From NCBI GenBank assembly GCA_963693285.1, contig OY848922.1, positions 3,708,923-3,772,922 of the forward strand: 64,000 nucleotides of DNA. Direction: 5' to 3'. The stretch comes from Xestospongia muta. Lineage: Eukaryota > Porifera > Demospongiae > Haplosclerida > Petrosiidae. Positions 23,522 through 38,500 of the stretch are shown here, one piece after another. A program made the translations under genes and the position numbers. The notes under the pieces were generated by a model. That model worked only from the letters and a program-made list of their open reading frames with translations, ran no database searches and was not told where the DNA came from. Position 1 is the stretch's first letter; every line of letters starts with the position of its first letter.

Positions 23522-26500
23522 TGGCTTATACAATTGGATATGGTCGAGTTCATTTCACATTGAGAAAATAAGTCAACCCAATACTTTCATCTAAACAGGT
23601 GTGTCAATGATCTAAAATTTTGAATTATAAACTCATATTATTGTACATTATAGTTGCCTAATATTGTATGTTTCTAAACAAAACTTATCTGCAAAGTATG
23701 TCACAGTTGACATGAAAAGTGACACTTGATTGTCTTATTCACTTGATTGTCTCATTTTGTAGATCATGTAAAACTATACATATACAGAGCTATGACTTGA
23801 TGAAAGCAGGTTAATCTGGTACATGTGAATTTCAAGTACATAACTGAAGTCATTATGTCAGAATGCATACTTACAAGTAATCACAAATAACACAAAGTTG
23901 TTGTTTTTCATGATTCATGTACAAATAACATCAACTCTGTGATTTAAAATGTCTTAATATCCAGGTTTTTAAGTGTATTACATTTAATTTGTTAAAACAT
24001 GTGTTGTAAACAATGTAATAATTATCATAGAACTTTGCGTAAGACACATAAAAGAGTGTTTTCATAAGATTTATATGCCACATTATGGTAATATTGATCT
24101 AGTTAATTAAAATTGCTATTTCTGATATCTCTTTTCATTTAATGACAAACTCTATACTTGCAAATGCTAATTATGCATTTGTGTTGTTCTAGGCTAATGC
24201 ATTGATATATCTTTGTTTCATAAATAATGCAAGTATACTATGTATTCTCACTTTATTAATTACTGTCATATCTGCTCCTTGCTCTAATAAGAACTCAGCC
24301 ACATTGAGACGTCCCTCCTTACATGCTAACATCAATGGAGTATTCCCATCCTAAAGAATCATAGTTATCATGTAAAACTGGCTTATTTTAAGAGAAGCAT
24401 TGCATGTAAAAAGTTGTGCATCAATAATATTGATGATAAATGTAATTCCATCTTTCAGATTTTAATGTAGTTTAATAGTACATGACAAATGTCTTTCAAT
24501 GAAGAATTATCTCTGTGATTTAAAATGTCTTAATATCCAGGTTTTTAAGTGTATTACATTTAATTTGTTAAAACATGTGTTGTAAACAACGTAATAATTA
24601 TCATAGAACTTTGCGTAAGACACATGAAAGAGTGTTTTCATAAGATTTATATGCCACATTATGTAATATTGATCTAGTTAATTAAAAATTGCTATTTCTG
24701 ATATCTCTTTTCATTTAATGACAAACTCTATACTTGCAAATGCTAATTATGCATTTGTGTTGTTCTAGGCTAATGCATTGATATATCTTTGTTTCATAAA
24801 TAATGCAAGTATACTGTGTATTCTCACTTTATTAATTACTGTCATATCTGCTCCTTGCTCTAATAAGAACTCAGCCACATTGAGACGTCCCTCCTTACAT
24901 GCTAACATCAATGGAGTATTCCCATCCTAAAGAATCATAGTTATCATGTAAAACTGGCTTATTTTAAAAGAAGCATTGCACGTAAAAAGTTGTGCATCAA
25001 TAATATTGATGATAAATGTAATTCCATCTTTCAGATTTTAATGTAGTTTAATAGTACTTGACAAATGTCTTTCAATGAAGAATTATATCACAAAGGAAGT
25101 AAAGAAGTTGACATGTTATCATAAATTGTATTGCATTGCCGTGTGGTGAATAGTCACATTATATAAATAATCTCAAGTTATGAAGTATTGTTACTGTATA
25201 CAATAACTTCATACATACACCAAAGCAAAATAACCATTACTGTGTACATTAATTAAATCAAATCAGAGAAGTAATTGAATTGCAAAGAAGCATAAAAATT
25301 GATGCTGGGTGTTGAGGTTATTATCAACCAATACAAATTAATATTAATGACAAGGATGGCAATTACGTTTTATATACTTCCTTTAAAGAAGAGCATTCAT
25401 TTGCATATCAATTTTTAAGATACTACTATTAGAGAATTTACAATAAAATAAGTAACTAAATGAGAGCTTGCTGAAGTTTATTGCTTATAGAAGAAATACT
25501 TTATTTGATTGAATGTAGAATTATTCATAGTATATGTTTTCTATAACACTTTTATGGTCAGATAGAACAATTTTAGAAATTAAATCAAAGTGTTCATGAT
25601 CAGGATCTTATTTAATTTAAATTTATTTTTGATCTCAAAAGTTACACACAACAAAATAAAATAATACAAAATGTACATGATCAACAAATAGTTGGTACTC
25701 AATATTGTTGCATATATTTTGTATTAGAAAGTAATATTACTGTACTTCCTAGACAACAAATTTTATATTTAAACTAAATATAGCTGCACTTTTAACTAAA
25801 AATGTGGATTTGTTTCTTAATTGTAAGTATGTAACAGTTAATGTGAATAAAATGCCTGAGTCTTTTGTTTTTGCATATAACAAACAAGCACACATAAACA
25901 ATGCACATTTTATAATGGTGAAGTCCTAAATTCTTTAAATACTGTTTATTCAAACATCCAGCTATCTTTTACACATTCTGTAGTCATGATTATAATTATT
26001 TTATATTATTATATATGCTTCAGTCATGTGTCATTCTCAAGATAGTACAAATATTATCCAGTTATGTTCCTATATATTTACTATAATTATAATGTGCTGT
26101 AGACTTAATATATGACATTTACTAAACTTGTGTATAACATAGTTAATTATTAATACAATTGTGTTATTGAACCTCTGCTAGTTTTAGGATTAGAAAGTGT
26201 ACATCAGATATAAGGAGGTGGATTGTCAATACTATAGTTACATTATTGAGCCATTATAGACAAGACTGACATGACAAAATGAAACATTTTATCTAATTAT
26301 TGCTGTACAAAGGTCAAGGTACTGAATAAAGTTGTGTATTACATTTTATTGTACATGTTTACTGAATAATGTAAAATGAGAAAGCAATTCTGTCTGTGTA
26401 TGCTGGAAAGACATACAAGAAATTTATGTTGCTACACAAGCTAAAAGAGTCTGTCAAATTAGATTATATATCACTTAATTTTTTATATTTCAATTACACA

Positions 26501-29500
26501 TTTGTATTAATTTATAAAACAGTGTATTGGCTTATAAAAATTGTAAAAATTATTACCATAGCAATGTAAATAGTCAGATATGGCACTATATTATATCATT
26601 TCTTCTTAATTGTATTCTTAGTGATGTAGGATAAAAGGAGGATGTGACAATTATTATAATTGAACATTATTACAAGGATTAATTGAAGAGATAGGAATAT
26701 TTTTTGTGATTGTGTGCATGTGTATAAAGTCTTGTGCACATGGAGAGTATTAGGAAAACATTTCTCTATATATACATAGATTCAGCTGAGCCATTATCAA
26801 TTATCTGTACTGTTTTTTTGGGTCTACACGAGGATCACCCTGTAGCGATGTGGCCTTATGCACAATCATCCTATAGCTACGTGGTCTATTGCACAATTGT
26901 CATATAGCCTTTTGGTCTATAGCAAACTTGCCCTATACAGCTATATGGTTGTAGTAACTGCTTATGAATATCATTATTATTGTTTATTATGTGGAACCCA
27001 CAAAAGATTGTATTAAATTGTGTATGTAGACTGAAAAATGTTCTTCTTTAGTATATTTCTGTAGTAATCCAATGGGTGCCATCTCACCCTTGTGTACTGG
27101 AAAACTATTTTATTGCCAACATCATCCATGGTGTGGAGAAGAAAAGATCTATCTTCTTAAACATTTGTGGACATGATACTTATTGTTTGGGTTGTGATCT
27201 TTTTCTGAGAGCCCCTGAAGAAGTTTCATTTTCAGAGATTTTACAAGTTCTTCTGGATCATTTATATATGCGTGAAAAGTCAGTCATCGTTGAACATTTT
27301 AGGTTCAACCAACGAAAGCAGTGTGATGAAGAGTCTGTCATGGTGTATAGTGCTGAACTACAGAAATTATAAATCAATTGTACATTTGGGAATGCTCTAA
27401 ATGATATGTTAAAAGACAGACTAGTCTGTGGATTATCTAGTCCGAAAATTCAAAAGTTTCTAATATGAAGAACGAATTTCTGAGAATGCTGCTGGCAGTG
27501 ATATATACAATTTATTTTCTATCTCTCAGTCTTCTGTAACACCATTTATTGTGTCATTGTTGATCAACAACAAGAAGCTGAGAATGGAGGTTGATACTGG
27601 CAATGTGATGTCTGTGATGGGGCAGAAGAAGTTTAATCAACTTAGGTATGGTGATGATCGACCTATAATGTTAAACCTTTACCAATTATTTTCTGCCTGG
27701 TAATGGTCCTCCTACATTGATGGGTTGTACCTGGCTTAAAACATTAAGTTTTAATGGGTGGCCTAAAATGAACTCCGATATAGTAAGTATGGTTAAGTCT
27801 TGTCCATTCTGTCAGATGATAAGACCCATGTTACTATCTACACTTATCATTCCATGGGAATTTCCCAAGGCTCCATAGAGTCGAGTACACATAAATCATG
27901 CTGGACTGTTAATGGGGTAGTACTTTCTTATTGTTGTCAATACATTTTCAAATTGGCTAGAGGTGAAGTTGGTCAAAAATACATCAACAGGTGAAACCAT
28001 TCAAGTTTATGTAGATTATTTGCAACACACGGAGTACCTGACACTATTGTATCTGACAATGATAGTTGTTTCACAAGTAGAACATTTGAAGTATTTGCCA
28101 CTGCTAATGGGATCAAGCATATAACAACTGCATTTTATCGTCCCAGTTCTAATGGAATAGCTGAAGGAGCAGTTAGAACACTTAAGGAATATTTGAGAAA
28201 ACCATCAACTTTATCTTTACTAATACGAATATCAAAGTTCTTGTTAACATACAGACTTACACAACATACTGTCACAGGAGAGGAGCCTTGTAAAAAGATG
28301 TTTGGTAAAATAATTCATAGCAGTTTAGATTTGGTATGACCAAATTTAAGAGATAAAGTAATCAATAATCAGGTTAAGCAAAAAGAGTATCGTAAACTCC
28401 ATAGAAAGTATTTGAGAAATACCAGAGGAAGGAGACTGGATTAAGCAATTTGTTGCAAACCAAAAGTGGATTTCAGGGAAAATTATGCAAGAGTTATTTT
28501 CAACTATGATTATGGACACCAAACAGTACTTCATCCCTCAAATGAAACAACTTTATGAGAAGACATGAGATACTGACAGCAAGAAGAGAGGTCCTTCCAA
28601 CAGACAGACAACAAATGCTGAAACATCACTAAATGGGACAAATACTGGTTCTACAGTCAGAACACTACCAAGAAGGTTCGAAAGACAAAGAAGACCACTA
28701 GACAAATATGCCATTATCATATCTAATTTAGAGGAGAGAGATGTAGTGACTGCTTATGAACATCATCATTAGTTTATTATTGGAACCCACAAGAGATTGT
28801 AGTATATCACCTAAATTGTGTATTATTTTCTAATACAATGAATCTCCACTATTAGACATTGTTACAATGGTCTATTGCCCAATTGTCCTATAGCCTTATG
28901 GTCTATTGTAAAATTGTCCTATAGTCAAACATCATTATAGAAAAAGCGTCTCGTATCACTGTTATCTCTCATAACTAGAGTATAGTGTTTTTTTCGGGAT
29001 GCGAAAAAAACAAAAAACCGCTATTCGATAATTAACAATTTACCAACGCCTAATGTCTGTCTGATTATCTTTTGATTCAATTGTAGACTTGGTGAAGGAT
29101 CATTATAGCCCAAAACCATCAGTAGTTGTCTAGTGTTTTAAATTTATATTGAGGCTACAACAGCCAGGAGAGACAGTGGCAACCTTTACAGCTGAGCTGA
29201 GACAACTATCCAAATTTTGTGAATATGGGGAGATGTTAGATGACATGGTACGTGATTTGTTTAGTGGGTGGTATTCAACAGCTGAGTATTCAACGATGAC
29301 TTCTGGCTGAACCCACCCTGACTCTGAAACATGCTCTTGAACTGGTACTTGCAATGTAGTCAGCAGAGAAGGATACAAGAGATATTCAGTGCTAAATAGC
29401 CTACTTGTTACCATTGTGAAGGAAACCACTTAGCACCAAGTTGCAGATTTAAAGACTCTGTTTGTCATGGTTGCAACAAGAAGGGGCACCTGATCAGATG

Positions 29501-32495
29501 TTGTAGAAATGCCCAAATGATGCCAACAAAGTATATATGAACATTAATGAGGTGGAGAAGACCTTATTTCTCAATTGTATATGTTACCCTCAAGTAAGAC
29601 AAAACCATTAAAGACAGTGGTAAATATTGATGGCAAAGAGGTTGAGATGGAGATTGACACAGGAGAGTCAGTGCCAGTGGTGACACACACAGAGCACAAG
29701 AGGCTATGGAGCCCAAAGAGTAGGCCACAATTACATGTGGCAAGAATAAAATTGAAGATATATACCGGAGAGATGATTAAAATCTATGGACTTTTTGAAG
29801 TGGTGGTGAACCATCAAGGGGAAGAAGAGAGATTACTATTAGTTATTGTAGAGTCTGAAGGACCTAATCTACTCAGACGAGACTGGTTTAGCACTTGATA
29901 AATCAGGTCCAAGCGAAGGAAGAGTTAACAACACTCACTTCAAGATACTCTGATATTTTTCAAAATGAACTATGCACCATAAAAGCTGTAACTGCCAGCA
30001 TTGTAGTAAAAGAGAGAGCAACTCCAAGGTTGTTGTCCATGACTGGTACCATTTGCACTCCGTTCAAAGGTAGACAAGCTTGCTGTTTTAAAAATTATTA
30101 TAATTCTTGTCTCTAATATTATACATTGCATATGTCTTAAGCTATCTTCGAATGTATTAGTGTAAAAAACCTCATAGGATTGTATCATGTTGATGACATC
30201 AAGATGGACACAATTGTTGCTGTATTAAAAGACATGATTCTTTGATTAAACCTGAACCTATCAATCTGTAGGATCCAGTGTTATGACAGTGCACCCAATA
30301 TAAAGAAAGCTGCTGCAAACATTAAGGCTACTGAGCCCAAAGGCCTTTACCTACACTGCTATGGCAATAGTTTCAACTTGGCTGTGTCAGATACTATTAA
30401 AATCATCTGGCCAATGTCTGATGCACTTGATCCTGCTTTAGAGATTTGTAAGCTTGTCAAATATTCTCCAAGAATATGAAAATGAAAGAGGAGTTGACAC
30501 CACATGTTCCTGGCCTCCACACTTTTTGTCCAACTTGCTGGGTTGTAAGAGATAACTCATTTTAAAGTATTCATTGAAATTATCTTTCACTTTCTGGCAC
30601 ATGGGAGGAATTAGTGACTGTTGTTTAACAATCTGATGTAAAAGCTAAAATTAATGGTGTTACAACTATAAATGATACCCTTGAAAAAATGAGAGATGAA
30701 TCAAATTTTCATTTCTTTTCAAATAATTGCAGACCTTGGCAGAATTAGATGTAAATGATCTGTACTTGATCATCCTTGCAAACTACCTAAGCGTTATGAA
30801 GAATGTCAAGGGGAGCCACATGTTCATAGTAGTCCTACTGTCACTCATTGCATTATGAATGCAATGATGTCTCCACTTCTACATCAAAAGCAGGTTCCAT
30901 CAGAAAGATTTATTTGTCCACTGCAATTTAGAACAACTACTGGTGAAAAGATTGGAAAAAAATTATTCAAATAAGCTTAAGATGATTACAGAGCTATACA
31001 GCTCTGATTTAAACAATTTTTTTGATCTAGAAACACAATTGGAGATTTTTAGTTCAATTGATATTTAACCAAGTGGAAGATTTTTGAATAATGATGACAT
31101 TCACCAGCACTTCATATCATTGCCTGACTCTCAAATCAGATATCTAAATCAGGTAGTTTTGGTTGTCAAGTTCATTCTTCTAATGCCCAGTACCAACGCT
31201 GTCTCTGAAAGGAGTGCTTCTGTTGTGTAAAGAATAAAAGCTTATCTTCATACAATGATGACACAGCAAAAAATGAATAATATCATGATACTATATATTA
31301 ACAAACATTTAACTGACAAAGTTAATCATAAAGAAATACTTAATAATTTTATCACTACTAATGATGAATGTCGTAAACATTTTGGAATATTTCTTTAAGA
31401 AATGAGCATTTGGTTTGTGTATAAAATAAACATCTATTTTATTCTTTTTTTCAATGATCATGAATTGCTGCAATTTTAGTACTTCATTTGCAATGGCTTG
31501 GGCAGCTCATATCAGCTTTCTCAACCCCTGTATAGTTGTTTTATAAATGATTGTCAAAACTTAGCTGTGATTCTAGACATGTATATACAGTATATATATT
31601 ATGTATATTAAGCATTGTAGTTATATTGTGTGCTAATTTTCACAAATAAGCTTCATCAACCACAGATAAGCTACAGAAGTTACACTTACAAGATTGCCAT
31701 GGTAACTACTAGTCAATCATGTTCATTATTGTATCCTAGGTTGTGTATTTGACAGCATATACCGTAGTTCCACGAGTAAGTACCTATGGGCGGTTGGAGT
31801 TCATTTGGAATTTAAAAGTTGTGGGTGCTTACTAGAGATTTTATAAAGGCTTCTAATAAGCGCCCACGTATGATAATTAATTATTTACCATCAGCAGTAA
31901 CTGAGTTAAGGCATATAAATTTGTCACACCACAGAGTATTTCACATTCTGAATCATCTCACCAAAAATCTCCACGTATGACTGATCTCTAATTTGTAACA
32001 GAATCATCTACACGAGACTATCATGTTAACAAGTCAATATCAAGTCCAGATATAGGGGAGACACTTTCAACAAAGAAGGAACACAACAATCCTCATGATA
32101 GATTCATTGTTTTCTGTGATGAAGGGCAAATTTATAGTTGGTCATATCCCAAAAGAAATTCAAAGATATGTTGGTTCTTTCTTCACAAAGGAGGAACGAT
32201 ACCCTGTACAGTCAAGGACAAAAGGAGAAGATCCTCCATTGAGCAAGGCAGTTTAGAAGTGCCTTGTGAGCTGACCTTTTCAATTCCAAATGGAACAAAA
32301 GACAACAAAACTTTAATGTCTGAAATTTGAAAATTGATAGCCTAACTTATTTCTCATTGCTCAACACGTGGGACAAATATATGATGATGGGGGCTAGCTT
32401 ACATAGAGGTGGTGCTTGTTCTGGGAACAACGGTATATATGTGACCTGATTTGTGGAAAGGGACAACTTCTTTCAAACCATCATAAACCATTGAC

Positions 32496-32549
<54 letters not shown>

Positions 32550-35500
32550 GTATATATAGTATGATATAATTCAAAGCATGGCATGACACATAACGCTACT
32601 TTACATTTTTTTGCAATGGTATGTTGTGGTCTTTCTATCATTTTGTTTCTTATGACTACAGACAATACATTCATGTAGTGATGGTTTCCACTTGAACGAT
32701 ATGGTATTTTTCCAAGGAATGACACTCATAGAGGCATGCATCCATAGGGAGTTGTGGAGAAGATGCAGATGACGTAAGATTAATACTGGCTCTGGTGAGG
32801 ATTTGTGTTTGTGTTGCTAGCTTTATTCAAAACTAGACATGGCTTATATGGCTTTCTGTTTGAGTAGACATTTGATACAGGATGTAGACATTCATGTAGC
32901 TTAGTCTATCAAGTGGAAGGTTGCTCATTTGTACCATTTCACTTTCCTGTGGTTTAAACACTAGTATAAAAGAAGTTGATCACTTTTATCTACTCCACCC
33001 ATAAAGGTATTGTATCTATCAACCATTAGTGGCTATGCTATATTTTCTCTTCCTTTAGATGACAATCGTGTTCTGTGAGTCTTTGTTACTATACTGCTAT
33101 CGCGGACTGTTCTAAGAATGGTTATGAGCCGTTTATCTTTCCATTGCAAGGCAAGTACGCCATTCTATATGTTTTTTGTTCTTATTTTTCCTTTCTTCAA
33201 TCCCTTTCTGTCCACTTTGTCCTTTATCTTTTGCTTTTGATTTCCATTCTAGAGGTATACCTTTTCTATCTACAAGGACTGTACCACACACTCCCAAACC
33301 TTTCAGCTTCATATCTACAAACAGTGATGGGCTGGTATAATAATTGTCCATATATATATGGTGTCCTGCTTTCTTTAGTGATCCAAGTAGTCTCATTACA
33401 ATAACATGTGTAACAGTTTTGTTCTCTCCAACATCTAACATACCATCATTTTCTACAAAATAAGTAAACATTGTACATGTACAATAGTCAACTCAATATT
33501 ACTTGATACATACTTGTATGCAGACTCCAATTTTAAGTATAACCTTTTTTTGAGTCAGCTAAAGAAAATGTTTTAGCACGCATTTGTTTGCTTATTAGAC
33601 ATGTATTGAAGGAACCAAATTCTGCCCTTGAAGCTACTAATGGCCTCATTTATGGAAAGTTCACGTCAAGAATTATATACTAGCTTGAAAGTTACTAATA
33701 AGTGATGTAATAAGGAGACGTCTCTTATATAATGGATCATATCCTGGTCCACCATTTTGTTTTAGGGCTTTCTTGTCATTTATGTGTAGAAACTTCAAAA
33801 TTAAGCTGAAACAATCCCTTGACATCACACGAGAGAAGGTGAGTGTACTATAAGGCCAGTACTGAGCCCAGTAATCTTCTAATTTGGGGTAGTGGATTCT
33901 TCCCATTATTATTACCAGAACAAAAATTGTAGCTTTTCTGTTGATGTATGCATTATCTTTTTCCAATAGTTTAGGCAAGGTCGGTATGAAACCTCTGGGT
34001 ACTCTTCAAAGTGTTGTTGGATATACACATTTGTTGGGTCAACCATTTCTTCTATTATCTCTGGTGTAACAAGTTTCTCAAAATATCAATTGGTATTTTA
34101 TCTGTCATATCTTCTGTTCCTTCAGATTCTCTAACAAACTCTCGGATATCATATGCTGCATTACTCAGAGAGATATGTTTTGTTGCACTGATTTCAATTT
34201 CATCACCATACACTATTTCCATACCATCTACTATTTCAGTTTCCACATCAAAATCATTGCTATCATAGTATTCATCATCTATTATTATTAACGATTATAA
34301 ATAATGTATTATTATAGTATTCACTGATCTGTAATAACATTTTAATATTATACTTAGTGTGATATTTATAACCTATGACTACTTGATACAATCATACAAT
34401 GATCTTTCATACCTTATCAACAACAGTAATGTCAGCACCATTACTAATTAATATTTTGATGATCTCTGGTTGATTATTGGAGGCTGCGAAATGTAATACA
34501 GTCCTGCCATCCTGTGACAACAAAACAAAGAAGCAATACATACACAATGTACACTATACAGATAAATTTGAACTTAATGTACTAGTAGTAACACAATACA
34601 TTCATAATGTTAATGATGTTATGTAAACATCAACAAAGTGATGTTGTCAATAATTATGGTACAATTATTATATAGTTATATTTATGTATATATAATTACT
34701 ATAAAATTCTAATTATGTGTTTATTATGTATATGTTATGAATATAATTATCTATTCCTGTCCCACCATAACTTGATTTGTGTATACTATATAAGTGTCAT
34801 ATGGGTTGTATTAATGAGTGTTCTATATCTATGCGACTCGATCTCAAGACAAAATGGCTGTCCATGGGACCTCCAACATTAATGTAGAGCTAATGATGTC
34901 TTTGATGACAAGACATTGGCAGTTTTATGTAGTGTTTGTGGTCTGTTGATGCATAAACTAATCAAGTATTTACTAATGCCTAGAAGACTGTCTGATTATC
35001 TTTTGATTCTATTGTAGACTCGGTGAAGGAGCATTATAGTCAAAAATCATCAGTCGTCCAATGTTTGAAATTTAATTTAAGGCTACAACAACCAGGAGAG
35101 AGAGTGGCAACCTTTATAGCTGAGCTGAGACAAACGTTTTGGAATATTTCCTTAAGAAATGAGCATTTGGTTTGTATATAAAATAAACATCTATTTTATT
35201 CTTTTTTTCAATGATCATGAATTGCTGCAATTTTAGTACTTCATTTGCAATGGCTTGGGCAGCTCATTTCAGCTTTCTCAACCCCTGTATAGTTGTTTTA
35301 TAAATGGTTGTCAAAGCATAGCTGTGATTCTAGACATGTATATACAGTATATATATTATGTATATTATGCGTTGTAGTTATATTGTGTGCTAATTTTCAC
35401 AAATAAGCTTCATCAACCATAGATAAGCTACAGAAGTTACACTTACAAGATTGCCATGGTAACTACTAGTCAGTCACGTTCATTATTGTATCCTAGGTTG

Positions 35501-38500
35501 TGTATTTGACAGCATATACTGTAGTTCCATGAGTAAGTACCTATGAGCGCTTGGAGTTCATTTGGAATTTGAAAGTTGTGGGTGCTTACTAGGGATTTTA
35601 AAAGACTTCTAATAAGCGCCCATGTATGAATAATTAATTATTACCGTCACCAGTAACTGAGTTAAGGCATATAAATTTGTACACCACAGAGTATTTCACA
35701 TTCTGAATCATCTCACCAAGAATCTCCACGTATGACTGATCTCTAATTTGTAACAGAATCATCTACACGAGACTATCATGTTAACAAGTCAATATCAAGT
35801 CCAGATATAGGGGAGACACTTTCAACAAAGAAGGAACACAACAATCCTCATGATAGATTCATTGTTTTCTGTGATGAAGGGCAAATTTATAGTTGGTCAT
35901 ATCCCAAAAGAAATTCAAAGATATGTTGGTTCTTTCTTCACAAAGGAGGAACGATACCCTGTTCAGTCAAGGACAAAAAAAGAAGATCCTCCATTGAGCA
36001 AGGCAGTTTAGAAGTGCCTTATGAGCTGACCTTTTCAATTCCAAATGGAACAAAAGACAACAAAACTTTAATGTCTGAAATTTGAAAATCGATAGCCTAA
36101 CTTATTTCTCATTGCTCAACACGTGGGACAAATATATGATGATGGGGGCTAGCTTACATAGAGGTGGTGCTTGTTCTGGGAACAACGGTATATATATGTA
36201 TGTATGTATATGTATGTATGTATGGATATGTATATGTATATATATATAGTATGATATAATTCAAAGCATGCATGACACATAACACTACTTTACATTTTTT
36301 TGCAATGGTGTGTTGTGGTCTTTCTATCATTTTGTTTCTTATGAGTACAGACAATACATTCATATAGTGATGGTTTCCACTTGAACAAGATGGTATTTTT
36401 CCAAGAAGTGACACTCATGGAGGCATGCATCTGGAGGGAGTCGTGGAGAAGATGCAGATGACGTAAGATTAATACTGGCTCTGGTGAGGATTTGTGTTTG
36501 TGTTGCTAGCTTTATTCAAAACTGGACATGGCTTATATGTCTTCCTGTTTGAGTAGACATTTGATACAGGATGTAGACATTTACAATAGTTTAGTCTATC
36601 AAGTGGAAGGTTGCTCATTTATACCATTTCACTGTCCTGTGGTTTAAACACTAGTATAAAAGAAGTTGATCACTTTTATCTACTCCACCCATAAAGGTAT
36701 TGTATCTATCAACCATTAGTGGCTATGCTATATTTTCTCTTCCTGTAGATGACAATCGTGTTCTGTGAGTCTTCGTTACCATACTGCTATCGTGGACTGT
36801 GCTAAGAATTGTTATGAACCGTATATCTTTCCATTGCAAGGCAAGTACGCCATTCTATATGTTTTTTGTTCTTATTTTTTCTTTCTTCAATACCTTTCTG
36901 TCCACTTTGTCCTTTATCTTTTGCTTTTGATTTCCATTCTAGAGACATACCTTTTCTATCTACAAGGACTGTACCACACACTCCGAAACCTTTCAGCTTC
37001 ATATCTACAAATAGTGATGGGCTGGTATAATCATTGTCCATGTATATAACCTGTTTTTGAGTCAGCTAAAGAAAATGTTTTAGCCCCCATTTGTTTGCTT
37101 TTTAGACATGTATTGAAGAAACCAAATTCTGCCCTTGAAGCTACTAATGGCCTCATTTATGGAGAGTTCACGTCAAGAATTATATACTAGCTTGAAAGTT
37201 ACTAATCAGTGATGTAATAAGGGGACGTCTCTTATATAATGGATCATATCCTGGTTTACCTTTTTTGTTTTAGGGCTTTCTTGTCATTTATGTGTAGAAA
37301 CTTCAAAATTAGGCTGAAACAATTGCTTGACATTACACAAGAGAAGGTGAGTGTACTATAAGGCCAGTACTGAGCCCAGTAATCTTCTAATTTGGGGTAG
37401 TTGATTCTTCCCATTATTATTACCAGAACAAAAAATTGTAGCTATTATGTTGATATATGCATTATCTTTTTCCAATAGTTTAGGCAAGGTCGGTATGAAA
37501 CCTCTGGGTACTCTTCAAAGTATTGTTGGGCATACAAATTTGTTTGGTCAACCATTTCTTCTATTATCTCTGGTGTAACAAGTTTCTCAAAAAATCAATT
37601 GGTATTTTATCTGTCATATCTTCTGTTCCTTCAGATTCTCTAACAAACTCTGGGATATCATATGCTGCATTACTCAGAGAGATATGTTTTGTTGCACTGA
37701 TTTCAATTTCATCACCATACACTATTTCCATACCATCTACTATTTCAGTTTCCACATCAAAATCATTGCTATCATAGTATTCATCATCTATTATTATTAA
37801 CGATTATAAATAATGTATTATTATAGTATTCACTGATCTGTAAAAACATTTTAATATCATACTCAGTGTGATATTGATAACCTATGACTACTTGATACAA
37901 TCATACAATGATCTTTCATACCTTATCAACAACAGTAATGTCAGCACCATTGCTAATTAATATTTTGATGATCTCTGGATAATTATTGCAAGCTGCCCAA
38001 TGTAATGCAGTCCTGCCATCCTGTAACAACAAAACAAAGAAGCAATACATACACAATGTACACTATACAGATAAATTTGAACTTAATGTACTAGTAGTAA
38101 CACAATACATTCATAATGTTAATGATGTTATGTAAACATCAACAATGTGAAGTTGTCAATAATTATGGTACGATTATATTATAGTTATATTTATGTATAT
38201 ATAATTACCATATAATTCTAATTATGTGTTTATTATGTATATGTTATGAATATAATTATCTATTCCTGTCCCACCATAACTTGATTTGTGTATACTATAT
38301 AAGTGTCATATCGATTGTATTAATGAATGTTCTATATCTATGCGACTCGATCTCAAGACAAAATGGCTGTCCATGGGACCTCCAACATTAATGTAGAACT
38401 AATGATCTCTTTGATGACAAGATATTGGCAGTTTTCTATAGTGTTTGTGGTCTGTAGTTTGTTTAGTTTTTGTCATTCATTGTTGTCGTTATTATTATTA

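Larger units (their letters stand above)
31378..34945. repeat. Segmental tandem duplication, copy 1 (about 3.5 kb)
   Basis: Runs from the tail of the hAT pseudogene through an inverted-repeat element, a piggyBac corpse, ankyrin exon 6, its intron and part of a gypsy gag scar. It is highly similar along its whole length to 35,134-38,455. The differences are the microsatellite at 32.5 kb and a stretch at about 33,350-33,540 absent from copy 2. Confidence 0.9.
35134..38455. repeat. Segmental tandem duplication, copy 2 (about 3.3 kb)
   Basis: Direct repeat of 31,378-34,945, including ankyrin exon 5. It ends inside the gag scar at about 38,455 (gtgtttgtggtctgtag), where unique sequence starts. 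Confidence 0.9.

Noticed and set aside
33075..33404. Plus-strand 109-codon open frame
   Set aside because: It is the antisense shadow of the piggyBac transposase remnant, which has recognisable motifs on the minus strand. The same applies to 36,765-37,049, 34,011-34,268 and 37,523-37,777.
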